A DNA stretch of 64,000 nt from Rhodanobacteraceae bacterium (GTDB lineage: Bacteria; Pseudomonadota; Gammaproteobacteria; Xanthomonadales; Rhodanobacteraceae). The position numbers were made by a program, and so were the translations under genes. Positions 53,826 through 64,000 of the stretch are shown one piece after another; the stretch's first letter is position 1, and each line of letters opens with the position of its first letter. The notes below the pieces were generated by a model, which saw only the letters and a list, made by a program, of their open reading frames with translations, searched no databases and was not told the DNA's origin. The stretch spans positions 414,896 through 478,895 of the forward strand of contig JAACZU010000001.1 of the NCBI GenBank assembly GCA_009996615.1. The letters are read 5' to 3'.

Positions 53826-56218
53826 CGCCATCGCACCTGCTGCGCGCCGCCTGGAAGCACCGCGCCGCGAACGCGGTCACCGTGGGGACGCTTGCCGCCA
53901 CCGTGGCCGTGCTGCTCGCGGCGATCGCGGTGGCGCACAACTTTTTCGTCTCGCCATGGACCTACGACACGATGCGCCTCGGCGTGCTCACGCACCGAGC
54001 GGCCGCCGACACGCGCAGCCTGTACGGTTTCAGCGCCGAGGAATACCGCGCGCTGCGCGACAGCGGCCTGTTCGAGCGGGTCGTCGCCAGTCGCAGCCGC
54101 CCGGTCGCGCTCGAAGGGCTCGACGGCTATCCCACGCGCCTGCTGATGGTGCACACGCAGCCGTCCGCGCGCGCGGTGACCGGCGTCGCGCCGGCGCTCG
54201 GCCGCTTCCTCGGCGGTGAGGACCGGCCCGGCTCGACCTCGGCAGTGATCTCGCACGCGTTGTGGCAGTCGCAGTTCGGCGGCGATCCGGCCGTCCTCGG
54301 GCGCGCGCTGCGCCTGGAGGACACCGTCTACACCATCGTCGGCGTGATGCCGGACCGCTTCCACTTCATGGGTGGCGACCTCTGGGCCGCGCACGCGCGC
54401 GACCTCGATACCGACCTCGATGCGGCACGGCCGTACGTGCTCAACGTGCGCTTCAAGTCGGGCATGGGCCTGCCGGAGCTGCGAGGCGCGCTGGCCGCGC
54501 TCAGCCAGCGCCTGGCCGCCGAAGCGCCGGCGTCGCGCTACCTGCCCGGCTGGTCGATCAACGGCGAGCTCGTGATCGATTCGGTGATGGGGCCGATGCG
54601 CCCGGCGGTCGGCCTGCTATTCGTCGCCTCGCTGCTGATGCTGCTGGTCGCGCTGGCCAACGTGGCGACGCTGATCAACGTCCGTCAGGTCGTGGCCGAG
54701 CCGCAGTTGGCCATGCGCCTCGCGCTCGGCGCCACCTCGCGGCGGCTGTACGCCGAGACGTTCGCCACCAACCTGCTGCTGGCCACCATCGGCGTCGGCC
54801 TCGGCTGGGCGCTCGGCGGCAGCGTGTTCGACCATGTCGTCGGCCTGATCTCGGTCGACTGGATCCCGCGCGAACTGGAGGGACGCTTCATATACGCCGG
54901 CGCCTCGCTGCGCTGGATGCCACTGATCGCGCTCGGCTGCGCCGCGCTGATGACGCTGTCGCAGTGGCCGCGCCTGCGCCGCATCGACGCACAGGCCGCC
55001 GCACGTGGCAGCGCGCGCACCGGCGCCGGTGCCGGCGTGCTGCGCGCCGTGCGCGGCCTCGCCGCACTGCAGGTCGCGGCGGCCACCATGGTCGGCGTGC
55101 TCGCGGTCTGCGTGATCGCCGGCACCGCCGACATTCGCACGCGCGCGCTCGGCCTGCGCGTGGACGGCGTCGCCTCGACGCGGCTGACGCTGCCGCAAGC
55201 CGCCTACCCGGACACCGCGGCGCGGCGCCGCTTCGCCGAACGGCTGCGCGAGGCGCTGCGCGCCGAGCCGGCCGTCGCCGAGGCCGCTTTCGTCGACGCC
55301 GCGCCGTTCCAGCGCTACCGCCGCCAGACCGCGCTGCGCGCCGACCTCGCCGGCGGCCCGCGCGAGATCAGCGTCGGCCTCAACAGCAGTCTCGGCCCGG
55401 TGCCCGAGGTGCTCGACCTGAAGCTTCTGCGCGGCCGCTACCTCGACGACGCGCACGATGCGGCCGGCGCGCAGCCGGTGGCCGTGATCAGCCGCGTGAC
55501 GGCGCTGCAGGTGTGGGGCACCGACGACGTGCTCGACCGCACGCTGATGCTGGCCAGCGACGGCGAGGCGCCGCCGCGCCGCATCGTCGGTGTGCTCGAC
55601 GACGTCCGCTACGGCGGCGCGCTGGCCGAGCCGGAGCGGCTCGTGTTCATCCCGCAGGCGCAGGACGTGGCGTTGCCGGCGGCCCTGGTCGCGCTGGCGA
55701 GCGGACGCGGCGGCGAGGTGCCGGCGGCAGACGTGCTCGCACGCGCCGCGGCCGGTGTCGACGCGCGCGTGCCGCTGTTTGACACGGTGCGCCTGGCCGA
55801 CCGCGCGCAGGAGTCCCTCGCCGGCCTCAACCTGGCCGGGGCGGCGTTCCGCGTGTTCGCAGCGCTGGCGATCGCGCTGGCGCTGATGGGCACGATGGTC
55901 GTGCTGTCGTTCCTGCTGGCGGTGCGCCGGCGTGAGTACGCGGTGCGCAGCGCGATCGGCGCGGCACCGGTGCGCCTCGCGCGGCGCGTCATCGGGGAGG
56001 GCGCGGCGATCGGCGCGCTCGGCACGCTGGCCGGCCTCGCCATCGCCTGGGCCGTGGCCGGCACGGTCGACGCGAGCCTGTACGGCGCGACGCCGTGGCG
56101 CTGGCTGGGCGCCGCCACGGTCGGCGCCGGCCTGCTGCTGGCGACGATGCTGGCGACGCTGTCGCCGGCACGTCGCGCGGCGGCGTCCGACCCGATGCTG
56201 GCGCTGCGCGCCGACTGA
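53822..56218 (+). CDS. Duplicated MacB/FtsX permease 8
   Basis: This encodes 798 residues from GTG (read as Met) [20 protein letters not shown], whose GTG overlaps the stop of ATPase 2, so the two are translationally coupled and probably form one transporter. FtsX blocks: [20 protein letters not shown] with [20 protein letters not shown], and [20 protein letters not shown] with [20 protein letters not shown]; tail [10 protein letters not shown]. Its N-terminus and loops are the most different from the other seven. Confidence 0.88.
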   Translation: MTPSHLLRAAWKHRAANAVTVGTLAATVAVLLAAIAVAHNFFVSPWTYDTMRLGVLTHRAAADTRSLYGFSAEEYRALRDSGLFERVVASRSRPVALEGLDGYPTRLLMVHTQPSARAVTGVAPALGRFLGGEDRPGSTSAVISHALWQSQFGGDPAVLGRALRLEDTVYTIVGVMPDRFHFMGGDLWAAHARDLDTDLDAARPYVLNVRFKSGMGLPELRGALAALSQRLAAEAPASRYLPGWSINGELVIDSVMGPMRPAVGLLFVASLLMLLVALANVATLINVRQVVAEPQLAMRLALGATSRRLYAETFATNLLLATIGVGLGWALGGSVFDHVVGLISVDWIPRELEGRFIYAGASLRWMPLIALGCAALMTLSQWPRLRRIDAQAAARGSARTGAGAGVLRAVRGLAALQVAAATMVGVLAVCVIAGTADIRTRALGLRVDGVASTRLTLPQAAYPDTAARRRFAERLREALRAEPAVAEAAFVDAAPFQRYRRQTALRADLAGGPREISVGLNSSLGPVPEVLDLKLLRGRYLDDAHDAAGAQPVAVISRVTALQVWGTDDVLDRTLMLASDGEAPPRRIVGVLDDVRYGGALAEPERLVFIPQAQDVALPAALVALASGRGGEVPAADVLARAAAGVDARVPLFDTVRLADRAQESLAGLNLAGAAFRVFAALAIALALMGTMVVLSFLLAVRRREYAVRSAIGAAPVRLARRVIGEGAAIGALGTLAGLAIAWAVAGTVDASLYGATPWRWLGAATVGAGLLLATMLATLSPARRAAASDPMLALRAD

Positions 56219-56321
56219 CCCGCGGCGCCGCGCGGCGCATGGTCCGCGGCGCAGGCCCGCGGTACGATCCCCGCAGCGGGTGGCCAGCGCGCCGCCCGCC
56301 GCTTCTGATGCAAGAGACTCC

Positions 56322-57698
<1,377 letters not shown>

Positions 57699-57707
57699 GG
57701 TCGCAGG

Positions 57708-58050
57708 AGCGGCTTCAGCCGCGATGCTTTCCGCCGTCCTGCCCGATCGGAGCCATGCATTCCGGCCCCCTCACCCCGCCCCCCCGAGGGGAGAGGGAGG
57801 AAATCCGAGTAGCCCGGGTAAGCGAAGCGCACCCGGGTGCTCTTCATGAAGGACTCCCCGGGTGCGGCCTGCGGCCTTACCCGGGCTACTGGGCTTCCAG
57901 CCCTCCCCTTCAAGGGGAGGGTTGGGTGGGGATGGTGTTCGACACAAGTGCATGCATGAGCCAACCAAGCGCCTCACCAAGATGAAGAGCCGCCCCCGCC
58001 CCCTCACCCCAACCCTCTCCCCCAACGGTAAAGCCGTTGGGGGAGAGAGG
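57708..58050. repeat. Cluster of foldback repeats between regulator and kinase
   Basis: The region holds a partial REP-like unit (57708-57725), inverted 15-bp arms AGTAGCCCGGGTAAG (57808-57822) and CTTACCCGGGCTACT (57876-57890), and a CCCTCCCCTTCAAGGGGAGG stem-loop (57901-57921). A 14-bp hairpin CTCTCCCCCAACGG/CCGTTGGGGGAGAG (58015-58028, 58034-58047) ends 3 nt before the kinase start. No gene is supported. Confidence 0.75.
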
Positions 58051-59427
58051 GTGGAAACGCCACGCGACGATCGGGGTCGGCGCGCGAGTGCACGCGAAAC
58101 GCGCACGTCGCGCGGCCGCCTGCGCTGGAACTACGAAACGCGCCTGCTGAGCGGCGCGCTGCTCGCGGCCGCGCCGGCGCTGCTCGCGCTGGCAATCGTG
58201 CTGGCGTTCTCGTTGGAGCGGCCGTCCTGGGCCGCGGCGCTGTGGGTCGCGGTCGCGCTGCTCACGCTCGGCCTCGTGTTCGCGCTGCGCCGACGCGCGG
58301 TCTATCCGCTCTACACACTGTCGAACCTGCTCGAGGCGCTGCGCGAAGGCGACTACAGCCTGCGCGGTTCGCGCGCGCAGCGTGGCGATGCGATCGGCGA
58401 GGTCGTGCTGGAGATCAACGCGCTGGCACAGACGCTGCGCGAGCAACGGCATGCGTTCGAGGAGAAGAGCGCGCTGCTGTCCAAGGTCATCGCCGCGCTC
58501 GACATCGCGGTGCTCAGCTTCGACGCCGACGGCTTCCTCAAGCTCGCCAACCCGGCCGCGCAACGCCTGCTCGGCGCGGCGTACGCCCAGCTCGACGGCC
58601 GCTCGGCGAGCGCGCTCGGCCTCGGCGGCTTCCTCGATGGCGAGGCGCGCGTGGTCGAGCACGCGTTCCCCGGCGGCAGCGGCCGCTGGGAGGTGCGCCA
58701 TGCGCGCTTCCGCGAGGACGGACGCGCGCACGACCTGCTCGTGATCACTGACCTCAGCCGCGCGCTGCGCGAGGAGGAGCGCCTGGCCTGGCAACGTCTG
58801 CTGCGCGTCCTCGGCCATGAACTGAACAATTCGCTGGCGCCGATCCGCTCGATGGCCGGCACGCTGGCCAAGCTGGTCGAGCGCGAGCCGCCGCCGGCGG
58901 ACTGGCGCGAGGACGTGCAAGGCGGCCTGGCCGTGATCGGTGACCGCGCCGAGGCGCTGGCGCGCTTCATGGCGCGCTACACGCAGCTCGCGCGGCTGCC
59001 GCCGCCGACTCCGCGCGAGACCGAGTTCGGCGCACTGGCGCGCCGCGCCGCGCTGCTCGAACAGCGCGTGGCGGTCGCGCTCGGCGAGGTGCCGGAGGTG
59101 CGCCTGGCGATCGACCCGGACCAGATCGAGCAGGCGCTGATCAACCTGATCCAGAACGCGACCGACGCGGCGCTGGAAGGCGGCCGCCGCGTGGAGCTCG
59201 ACTGGCGCATCGGCGGCGATGTGCTGCTGGTCGAGATCCGCGACGACGGCCCCGGCCTGCCACCGAGCGAGAACCTGTTCGTGCCGTTCTTCACGACCAA
59301 GCCGGGCGGCTCGGGCATCGGCCTCGTGCTCGCGCGCCAGATCGTCGAGGCGCACGGCGGCACGCTGGTATTGGAGAACCGTACTGAGACACGCGGCTGC
59401 ATCGCGCGGCTGCGCCTGCCGCTGTGA
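58051..59427 (+). CDS. NtrY-like sensor histidine kinase
   Basis: This encodes 458 residues from GTG 58051 (an upstream ATG at 57982 lies in repeats). Two membrane spans (~34-54 and 61-81) are separated by a very short loop, so sensing is probably within the membrane. Then follow a HAMP-like linker (82-135) and a PAS-like domain (145-245). The H-box LRVLGHELNNSLAPIRSM has His256, the N-box is LINLIQNATDAA, and the G boxes are IRDDGPGLPP and GGSGIGLVLARQ. The HELNNSLAPI form is typical of NtrY-class kinases partnered with sigma-54 regulators. The ribosome site lies in a hairpin arm, so translation may be restrained. Confidence 0.87.
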   Translation: METPRDDRGRRASARETRTSRGRLRWNYETRLLSGALLAAAPALLALAIVLAFSLERPSWAAALWVAVALLTLGLVFALRRRAVYPLYTLSNLLEALREGDYSLRGSRAQRGDAIGEVVLEINALAQTLREQRHAFEEKSALLSKVIAALDIAVLSFDADGFLKLANPAAQRLLGAAYAQLDGRSASALGLGGFLDGEARVVEHAFPGGSGRWEVRHARFREDGRAHDLLVITDLSRALREEERLAWQRLLRVLGHELNNSLAPIRSMAGTLAKLVEREPPPADWREDVQGGLAVIGDRAEALARFMARYTQLARLPPPTPRETEFGALARRAALLEQRVAVALGEVPEVRLAIDPDQIEQALINLIQNATDAALEGGRRVELDWRIGGDVLLVEIRDDGPGLPPSENLFVPFFTTKPGGSGIGLVLARQIVEAHGGTLVLENRTETRGCIARLRLPL

Positions 59428-59485
59428 GCCGGGCGCGCCGCAAAATGCCCGCGAACCGCCCGAAGGATGTGGCACGCTCACGCCG

Positions 59486-60655
59486 ATGACCGCCTCGCCC
59501 GCCGCCCCGCTCCCCGCCGCCCGCCTCGCCTCGTTCTACCTCGCCTACTACGCCGCGCTCGGCGCGTTCACTCCGTACTGGAGCCTGTTCCTGAAGGCGC
59601 GCGGCCAGGACGTCGCCGCGATCGGCGTGCTGATGAGCCTGTGGTATGGGACGCGCATAGTCGCGCCGAGCGCGTGGAGCTGGCTGGCCGCGCGTTCGCC
59701 GCGGCCGGTGCGCTGGCTGCGCATCGGCAGTGCGCTGACGCTCGGCAGCTTCGCGCTGTTCCTGCTGCCGCTCGACTTCGCCGGCCTGTTCACCGCGATG
59801 TGCGTGTTCTGCTTCGCCTACAACGCGGTGATGCCGCAGTTCGAGGCGATCACGCTGTCGCACCTGGTCGGCCGCATGGAACGCTACGGGCGCATCCGCG
59901 TGTGGGGCTCGATCGGTTTCATCGTCATCGTCGCCGCGTTCGGCGTCGTGCTCGACCACGTCGCGATGACGCTGCTGCCGCTGCTGATGCTGCCGCTGTA
60001 CGTCGGCCTGTTCGCGAGCAGCTGCGTGAACGATTACGGCAGCGGCAGCCGCGACGCCGCCGCCGCGCCGAACGGCTTCCGCGAGCACCTGATGAAGCCC
60101 GAAGTGATCGTGTTCTTCCTCGTCGCGTTGCTCGCGCAGGTCTCGTTCGGGCCGTACTACACGTTCTTCTCGATCTATCTCGAAGCGCAGGGTTACCGGC
60201 CGGCCACACTCGGCACGTTCTGGACCATCGGCGTCGCCGCCGAGGTCGTGATGTTCTTCGTCTCGGCGCGCGTGTTCGCGCGCTGGGATGCGACCTGGGT
60301 GCTGGCCGCAGCGCTCGCCTCGGCCGCGCTGCGCTGGTGGCTGACCGCGCTGTTCCCCGACAACGCGCTGCTGCTGGCAACGGCGCAGCTGACCCACGCG
60401 CTGAACTTCGCCGGCCTCTACGCGGCCTGCATGCAGCTGCTGGTGCGCTACTTCCCGGGTCGCCTGAACGGCCACGGCCAGGGCATCTACTACGGCTTCT
60501 CGTCCGGCGTCGGCGGCGTGATCGGCGCCCTGCTCGCCGGCGCGCTGTGGAAGCTCGACGACGGCCGCACGGCGTTCCTCGTCGGTGGCGCGCTGGCGGC
60601 GGTCGCGGCGGGACTGGCGCTGTTGATGCTGCGGTTGGGGCGAGCGCGTGCCTGA
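59486..60655 (+). CDS. MFS transporter (HcaT / LacY-like subfamily)
   Basis: This encodes 389 residues with about 12 hydrophobic spans. It starts LASFYLAYYAALGAFTPYWS, then LFLKARGQDVAAIGVLMSLW and ARIVAPSAWSW-like sequence. Features of the MFS_1_like/HcaT group are RIRVWGSIGFIVIVAAFGVV in span 5 and GHGQGIYYGFSSGVGGVIGA near the end. The substrate is unknown; the group includes phenylpropionate and nucleoside transporters. It starts 58 nt after the kinase gene on the same strand and could be co-transcribed with it, though nothing ties it functionally to the ABC island. Confidence 0.82.
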   Translation: MTASPAAPLPAARLASFYLAYYAALGAFTPYWSLFLKARGQDVAAIGVLMSLWYGTRIVAPSAWSWLAARSPRPVRWLRIGSALTLGSFALFLLPLDFAGLFTAMCVFCFAYNAVMPQFEAITLSHLVGRMERYGRIRVWGSIGFIVIVAAFGVVLDHVAMTLLPLLMLPLYVGLFASSCVNDYGSGSRDAAAAPNGFREHLMKPEVIVFFLVALLAQVSFGPYYTFFSIYLEAQGYRPATLGTFWTIGVAAEVVMFFVSARVFARWDATWVLAAALASAALRWWLTALFPDNALLLATAQLTHALNFAGLYAACMQLLVRYFPGRLNGHGQGIYYGFSSGVGGVIGALLAGALWKLDDGRTAFLVGGALAAVAAGLALLMLRLGRARA

Positions 60656-60689
60656 AAGTCGTCACGCCCGATGCCTCGCGTTGAGTTTC

Positions 60690-60776
60690 GTAGGGTGGGA
60701 CGCAGCCGCGCAGCGGCGAGTCCCACCAAGCCCCCGTCGGTGGGACTCGCACCTTCGGTGCTGCGTCCCACCCTAC
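60690..60776. repeat. GTAGGGTGGGACGCAG inverted-repeat element
   Basis: Perfect 16-bp arms GTAGGGTGGGACGCAG and CTGCGTCCCACCCTAC bound an 87-bp foldback, a short member of the family at 22753 and 23608. It lies between the convergent MFS and epmA genes. A partial REP-like unit follows near 60846. Confidence 0.8.
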
Positions 60777-60885
60777 ATGTGAACGTCATCGGCTCAAGCA
60801 GCTCAAGCTGCTCCTGCAGACACTCGGCAGCGCCACGACGGGTTTGTGGGAGGGACTTCAGTCCCGATGCCTTGCGGGCCTGGGC

Positions 60886-61863
60886 TCATGCCTCGGCGAA
60901 CGCAAACGCCAGCACGTCGCGGATGTCGTCGGTCCGCGCCAGGCACATCAACAGGCGCTCGATGCCGAGCGCGACGCCGGCGCAGGCCGGCATCTGCGGC
61001 AGCGCGGCGAGCAGGCGCTCGTCGATCGGCAACTCATGCTGGCCGCGCGCGCGGCGGCGCTGGTTGTCGCGCTCGAAGCGCGCGCGCTGCTCGGCCGCGT
61101 CGGTCAGCTCGTGGTAGCCGTTGGCGAGTTCGTATCGCCCGAGGTACAGCTCGAAGCGCTCGGCCACCGGCGGCTCGCCGGCGCGGATTTTCGCCAGTGC
61201 GCATTGCGTCGCCGGAAAATCGTGCACGAGCGTGATGCGGTCGCGCGGAAATCCTGGCTGCAGGCAATGCGTGATCAGCAGGTCCAGCCAATCGTCGCGC
61301 GACAGCCCGGCCGCGTCGATGCGGAACTGCGCCAGCGGCGCCTGCAGCGCCTCGACCGGCGCGTCGAACGGATCGACGCCGAGCGCTTGGATGAACAGCT
61401 CGCGATAGGTGTACTCGACGATCGTCGCCGCGCGTCCGGCCATCGCGAGTGCGGCCTGCACGAGATCGCAGGTCTCGCGCATCAGGCGCCGGTGGTCCCA
61501 GCCGACGCGGTACCACTCGAGCATCGTGAACTCGGGATTGTGGCGCTGCCCGGCCTCGCCATTGCGGAACACGCGCCCCAACTCGTAGCAATCGCCGACG
61601 CCGGCCGCGAGCAGGCGCTTCATCGCGTGCTCGGGCGAAGTGCGCAGCCAGCGCTCACGCGAACCGGCGGAGACGTGGCCGCTGAACGGCGTGCTGAAGC
61701 TGTCGATGTTCGGCTCGGTGTTGCCGGCCTCGCTCAGGATCGGCGTCTCGACTTCTAGCACGTTGCGCTCGGCGAAGAACGCGCGGATCAGCGCATACAG
61801 CGACGCGCGCAGGCGCAGCGCGCGCTTGCGCCGCGCGGCATCGGCGGCCGAAGGCTCGTTCAT
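60886..61863 (-). CDS. epmA: EF-P beta-lysine ligase EpmA
   Basis: This encodes 325 residues of class-II lysyl-tRNA-synthetase type without an anticodon-binding domain. It has LEVETPILSEAGNTEPNIDS near the start, motif 2 CYELGRVFRNGEAGQRHNPE, then FTMLEWYRVGWDHRRLM, and motif 3 GVALGIERLLMCLA. EpmA attaches (R)-beta-lysine to elongation factor P, which relieves ribosome stalling at polyproline. The stand-alone catalytic domain separates it from LysS. Start MNEPSAADAARRKRALRL at 61863; earlier in-frame Met codons lack support. Confidence 0.92.
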   Translation of the reverse strand: MNEPSAADAARRKRALRLRASLYALIRAFFAERNVLEVETPILSEAGNTEPNIDSFSTPFSGHVSAGSRERWLRTSPEHAMKRLLAAGVGDCYELGRVFRNGEAGQRHNPEFTMLEWYRVGWDHRRLMRETCDLVQAALAMAGRAATIVEYTYRELFIQALGVDPFDAPVEALQAPLAQFRIDAAGLSRDDWLDLLITHCLQPGFPRDRITLVHDFPATQCALAKIRAGEPPVAERFELYLGRYELANGYHELTDAAEQRARFERDNQRRRARGQHELPIDERLLAALPQMPACAGVALGIERLLMCLARTDDIRDVLAFAFAEA

Positions 61864-62013
61864 GGCATGGATCGTGGAATCGGGCGGCGCAGTGTAGCGT
61901 TTCACGCCGATCCTACGGGCCATGCTCGCGTCGATCGCCGCAGCGGGCTGCGCACGAGCGCATCGCTGCACGAGGCCGGGCCACCCTCCATGCGACCCGC
62001 CAGACGGCGAACT

Positions 62014-63660
62014 TCACCGCCGCGACGCGCTCCGCTCGCGCAGCGCCTTGAACTCCGAGCCGGCCTTCCATTCCGGCCAGCGCGAGGAGTTGGCGAGGTC
62101 ATGGCCGAGGTCGAACATCAGGCCGATGTCCTGCACCGCGCCGGCGAGGTTCCAGTCCTGGCTCCACGCGTCGCAGGGCTGGTGGTAGCACTTGCCGGTG
62201 TAGTCGTCGACCCACTTCTGCCCGGCCGCGCGGCCGCCCTCGACGAGGTCGGATGCGCCGGCGATGCCCATCAGCAGCAGCACCGGCACGCCGCGTTTGG
62301 CGAACGAGAAGTGGTCGGCGCGATAGAACAGGCCGCGTTCGGGCAGGCTCTCCGGCGTCACCGTGCGGCCCTGCGCCCTCGCGTACTTCGCAAGGTCATC
62401 TTCGAGCGTGCCCTGGCCGGCGCCGACGAGGATCACGTCGCGCGCCTTGCCGGCGGTCTGCAGGATGTCGATGGTCAGGTTGGCGACGGTCTTGTCCATC
62501 GGATAGACCGGATCGAGCGTGTAGGCCTCCGATCCGAGCAGGCCGCGTTCCTCCGCCGTCCACAGGCCGAACACGATGCTGCGTTGCGGCGGCGGCAGCG
62601 CCTTGAACGTGCGCGCGATCTCCAGCAGGCCGGCGACGCCGAGCGCGTCGTCGTTGGCGCCGCCGCGGATGGTCTTGCCGTGCGCATCGGCCGGGCCCTT
62701 GCCGTACGCGTCCCAATGCGCGCCGTAGAAGACGATTTCGTCCGGGCGCTCGCTGCCGCGGATCTTCGCCAGCACGTTGTGGCTCTGCACGACCTCGTGC
62801 GTGACCGGGATGTCGGCACTGAACGTCGCGCCCTTCAGCGTGACCGGACGGAAGTCGGGCCGGCGCGCGGCCTTGCGCTGCGCCGCGAGGTCGAGTCCCA
62901 CATCGGCGAACAGCTTCGCCGCGGCCTCGCCCTCGATCCAGCCCTGCAGCGCGAGGCTGGTCTGCTCGCCCGCTGCGCGCACATTGTCGTAGTTCTCGCC
63001 CTGCGGGCTCACCACGACATTCCAGCCGTAACCCGCGCCCGGCGTGTCGTGCACGATCAGCGCACCGATCGCGCCGCGCCGCGACGCTTCCTCGTACTTG
63101 TAGGTCCAGCGGCCGTAGTAGGTCATCGCCTTGCCGCCGAAGCGGCCGTAGGCGGCCTCGCCCTTGGTCGCCTCGAAGTCCGGATCGTTGACGAGGAACA
63201 CCGCGACCTTGCCCTTGAGGTCGACGCCCTTGAAGTCGTCCCAAGGGCGCTCCGGCGCGCTGACGCCGTAGCCGACGAACACCAGCGGCGCGTGCTCGAT
63301 CAGCGCGCGATCCTCCGCGCGGCGCGTGGACACATAGACCTGCTGGCCCTGCTCCCACGCCTGCAGCGCGCCGCCGACCGTCACGCCGAGCGTGCGCGGC
63401 GGGCCCAGCCGCGTGTGCAACAGCGGCGCCGCCTGCACCCAGCTGCCGTCCTTGCCGCCCGGTTCCAGCCCGAGCGCCTGGAACTGGCCGATCAGGTAGC
63501 CGACGGTGCGTTCCTCGCCGATCGTGCCGGGCGCGCGGCCCTCGAAGAAGTCCGAGGCGAGCGTTTGCACCGTGCCGGCGATGCGCTCGGCGCTGATGTC
63601 CTGCGCGGCGACAGGCAGGGCGAGGGTCGAGAGCAGCAAGGCGGGGAGCAGGGATTTCAT
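62014..63660 (-). CDS. Secreted M28-family aminopeptidase
   Basis: This encodes 548 residues with signal peptide MKSLLPALLLSTLALPVAAQ. A PA-type insert (EEASRRGAIGALIVHDTPGA) is followed by the M28 zinc site: His in YGAHWDAYG, Asp in RGGANDDALGVAG, the Glu pair in LWTAEERGLLGSEAY, Asp in NLTIDILQTAG, and a late His in FYRADHFSFAKRGVPVLLLM. All ligands look present. It probably hydrolyses N-terminal residues from peptides in the periplasm or outside the cell. It is monocistronic, with a repeat region and IS remnants upstream. Confidence 0.88.
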   Translation of the reverse strand: MKSLLPALLLSTLALPVAAQDISAERIAGTVQTLASDFFEGRAPGTIGEERTVGYLIGQFQALGLEPGGKDGSWVQAAPLLHTRLGPPRTLGVTVGGALQAWEQGQQVYVSTRRAEDRALIEHAPLVFVGYGVSAPERPWDDFKGVDLKGKVAVFLVNDPDFEATKGEAAYGRFGGKAMTYYGRWTYKYEEASRRGAIGALIVHDTPGAGYGWNVVVSPQGENYDNVRAAGEQTSLALQGWIEGEAAAKLFADVGLDLAAQRKAARRPDFRPVTLKGATFSADIPVTHEVVQSHNVLAKIRGSERPDEIVFYGAHWDAYGKGPADAHGKTIRGGANDDALGVAGLLEIARTFKALPPPQRSIVFGLWTAEERGLLGSEAYTLDPVYPMDKTVANLTIDILQTAGKARDVILVGAGQGTLEDDLAKYARAQGRTVTPESLPERGLFYRADHFSFAKRGVPVLLLMGIAGASDLVEGGRAAGQKWVDDYTGKCYHQPCDAWSQDWNLAGAVQDIGLMFDLGHDLANSSRWPEWKAGSEFKALRERSASRR

Positions 63661-63807
63661 TGGGGTCGTCCGGTGCGAGGTGGGTTGGTAAGCGAACCTG
63701 CCCTTATTCTGCCCCCGTTGCTCGGACCCGGATCACTCCCAACCGCCGAGACTCAGCTGCTTGAAGCCCCTCTCCCGCCGGGAGAGGGGTTGGGGAGAGG
63801 GTTCGTG
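63661..63807. other. Upstream region of the peptidase gene
   Basis: This stretch holds a C/G-rich inverted repeat (CCCCTCTCCCGCCGGGAGAGGGG, split around 63769-63791) of the same general family as at 57766. It should also contain the peptidase promoter, which I could not define. Confidence 0.4.
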
Positions 63808-63846
63808 TGAACCTGCTCCCTGTGTCCGTAGGCCAAGAAGCCGGGG

Positions 63847-63936
63847 TTACGCAGCCTTGCTACGCTCGGCGAGTTTCCGTGCGTAGTCGTTGGGTGACAA
63901 GTAGCCCAAGGCCGAGTGCAGGCGCGTGGGGTTGTA
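63847..63936 (-). pseudogene. IS3-family transposase remnant (C-terminal 29 codons)
   Basis: On the minus strand the frame reads YNPTRLHSALGYLSPNDYAR, then KLAERSKAA and a TAA stop, the characteristic C-terminus of IS3-family OrfB transposases. The reading breaks off at 63936, where the tail of another copy begins, so only this fragment survives. Confidence 0.8.
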
Positions 63937-64000
63937 TGAACCTGCTCCCTGTGTCCGTAGGCCAAGAAGCCGGGGTTACGCAGCCTTGCTACGCTCGGCG
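63937..64000 (-). mobile_element. End of a second IS3-family copy (continues past the window)
   Basis: Bases 63937-64000 repeat 63808-63871 exactly (offset 129). They include the outside end TGAACCTGCTCCCTG and the last codons AERSKAA with stop at 63976-63978. It begins exactly where the older remnant is interrupted, so a second, possibly complete IS copy is joined to or inserted in the first. Confidence 0.75.

Noticed and set aside
56219..56321. A second sigma-54 promoter before the response regulator
   Set aside because: TGGCC and GC pairs are present, but no GG-N10-GC arrangement with acceptable flanking bases was found.
60030..60070. GGCAGCGGCAGCCGCGACGCC in the MFS gene as a REP insertion like that in imuB
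   Set aside because: Only a loose match to half a unit with no facing partner. It is explained by a Gly/Ser/Ala-rich loop in GC-rich codons.

Overview
The base composition is very GC-rich. The window carries a lexA2-imuA-imuB-dnaE2 mutagenesis cassette, LolC/LolD, EpmA, oligoribonuclease, a secreted protein with an IFADGFD motif and several REP-like repeat families. Together these point to a gammaproteobacterium of the Lysobacterales (Xanthomonadales), probably Rhodanobacteraceae or a close relative. This is inferred from gene content; no species marker is present.

Layout. 1-5929 is a degraded transposable (Mu-like) prophage read on the minus strand. One operon (4206 to 1929) encodes AlpA-, Mor-, excisionase- and GpI-like proteins and ends in a terminator at 1466-1497. 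A second operon (1305 leftward) has stop/start overlaps throughout and runs into a Mu-type transposase cut by the window edge. 5930-8389 holds the lipoprotein-release genes lolD and lolC with a small lipoprotein gene between them. 8642-12850 is a MoxR / DUF58 / transglutaminase (TgpA-like) module. 12900-19972 holds an Slp-like lipoprotein and the SOS mutagenesis cassette. A near-perfect LexA2-type palindrome includes the lexA2 start codon, a MITE-like element separates imuA from imuB, and a REP pair is fused in frame inside imuB. 20183-23601 has a small secreted protein, oligoribonuclease, exonuclease I and a DUF2461 protein. 23972-27834 is an AaeAB-like efflux operon with a MarR regulator. 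28045-33379 has a CadC-like regulator with TPRs, a delta-60 repeat secreted protein and PsiE.

The main feature is 33746-59427, a one-direction ABC export island. It has one membrane-fusion protein, a MacB-type ATPase, seven consecutive ~800-residue duplicated MacB/FtsX permeases, a second ATPase with altered signature and D-loop residues, an eighth permease, then a sigma-54 response regulator and an NtrY-like histidine kinase. A strong -24/-12 sigma-54 promoter lies immediately before the first gene. Its predicted start point is about 1 nt from the ATG, so the mRNA is probably leaderless. A direct repeat about 150-180 bp upstream could be the activator's enhancer. Remnants of other permease genes between the intact ones suggest that the array gains and loses members. 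A reasonable model is an envelope-stress or antimicrobial-peptide sensing kinase that activates the regulator, which then switches on the whole export array.

The right end has an MFS transporter, epmA, an M28 aminopeptidase and nested IS3-family ends. At least four repeat families (a 25-bp REP-like unit, a GTAGGGTGGGACGCAG inverted repeat, C-rich CCCTCCCCTTCAAGGGG stem-loops and an AGTAGCCCGGGTAAG pair) fill the intergenic regions.
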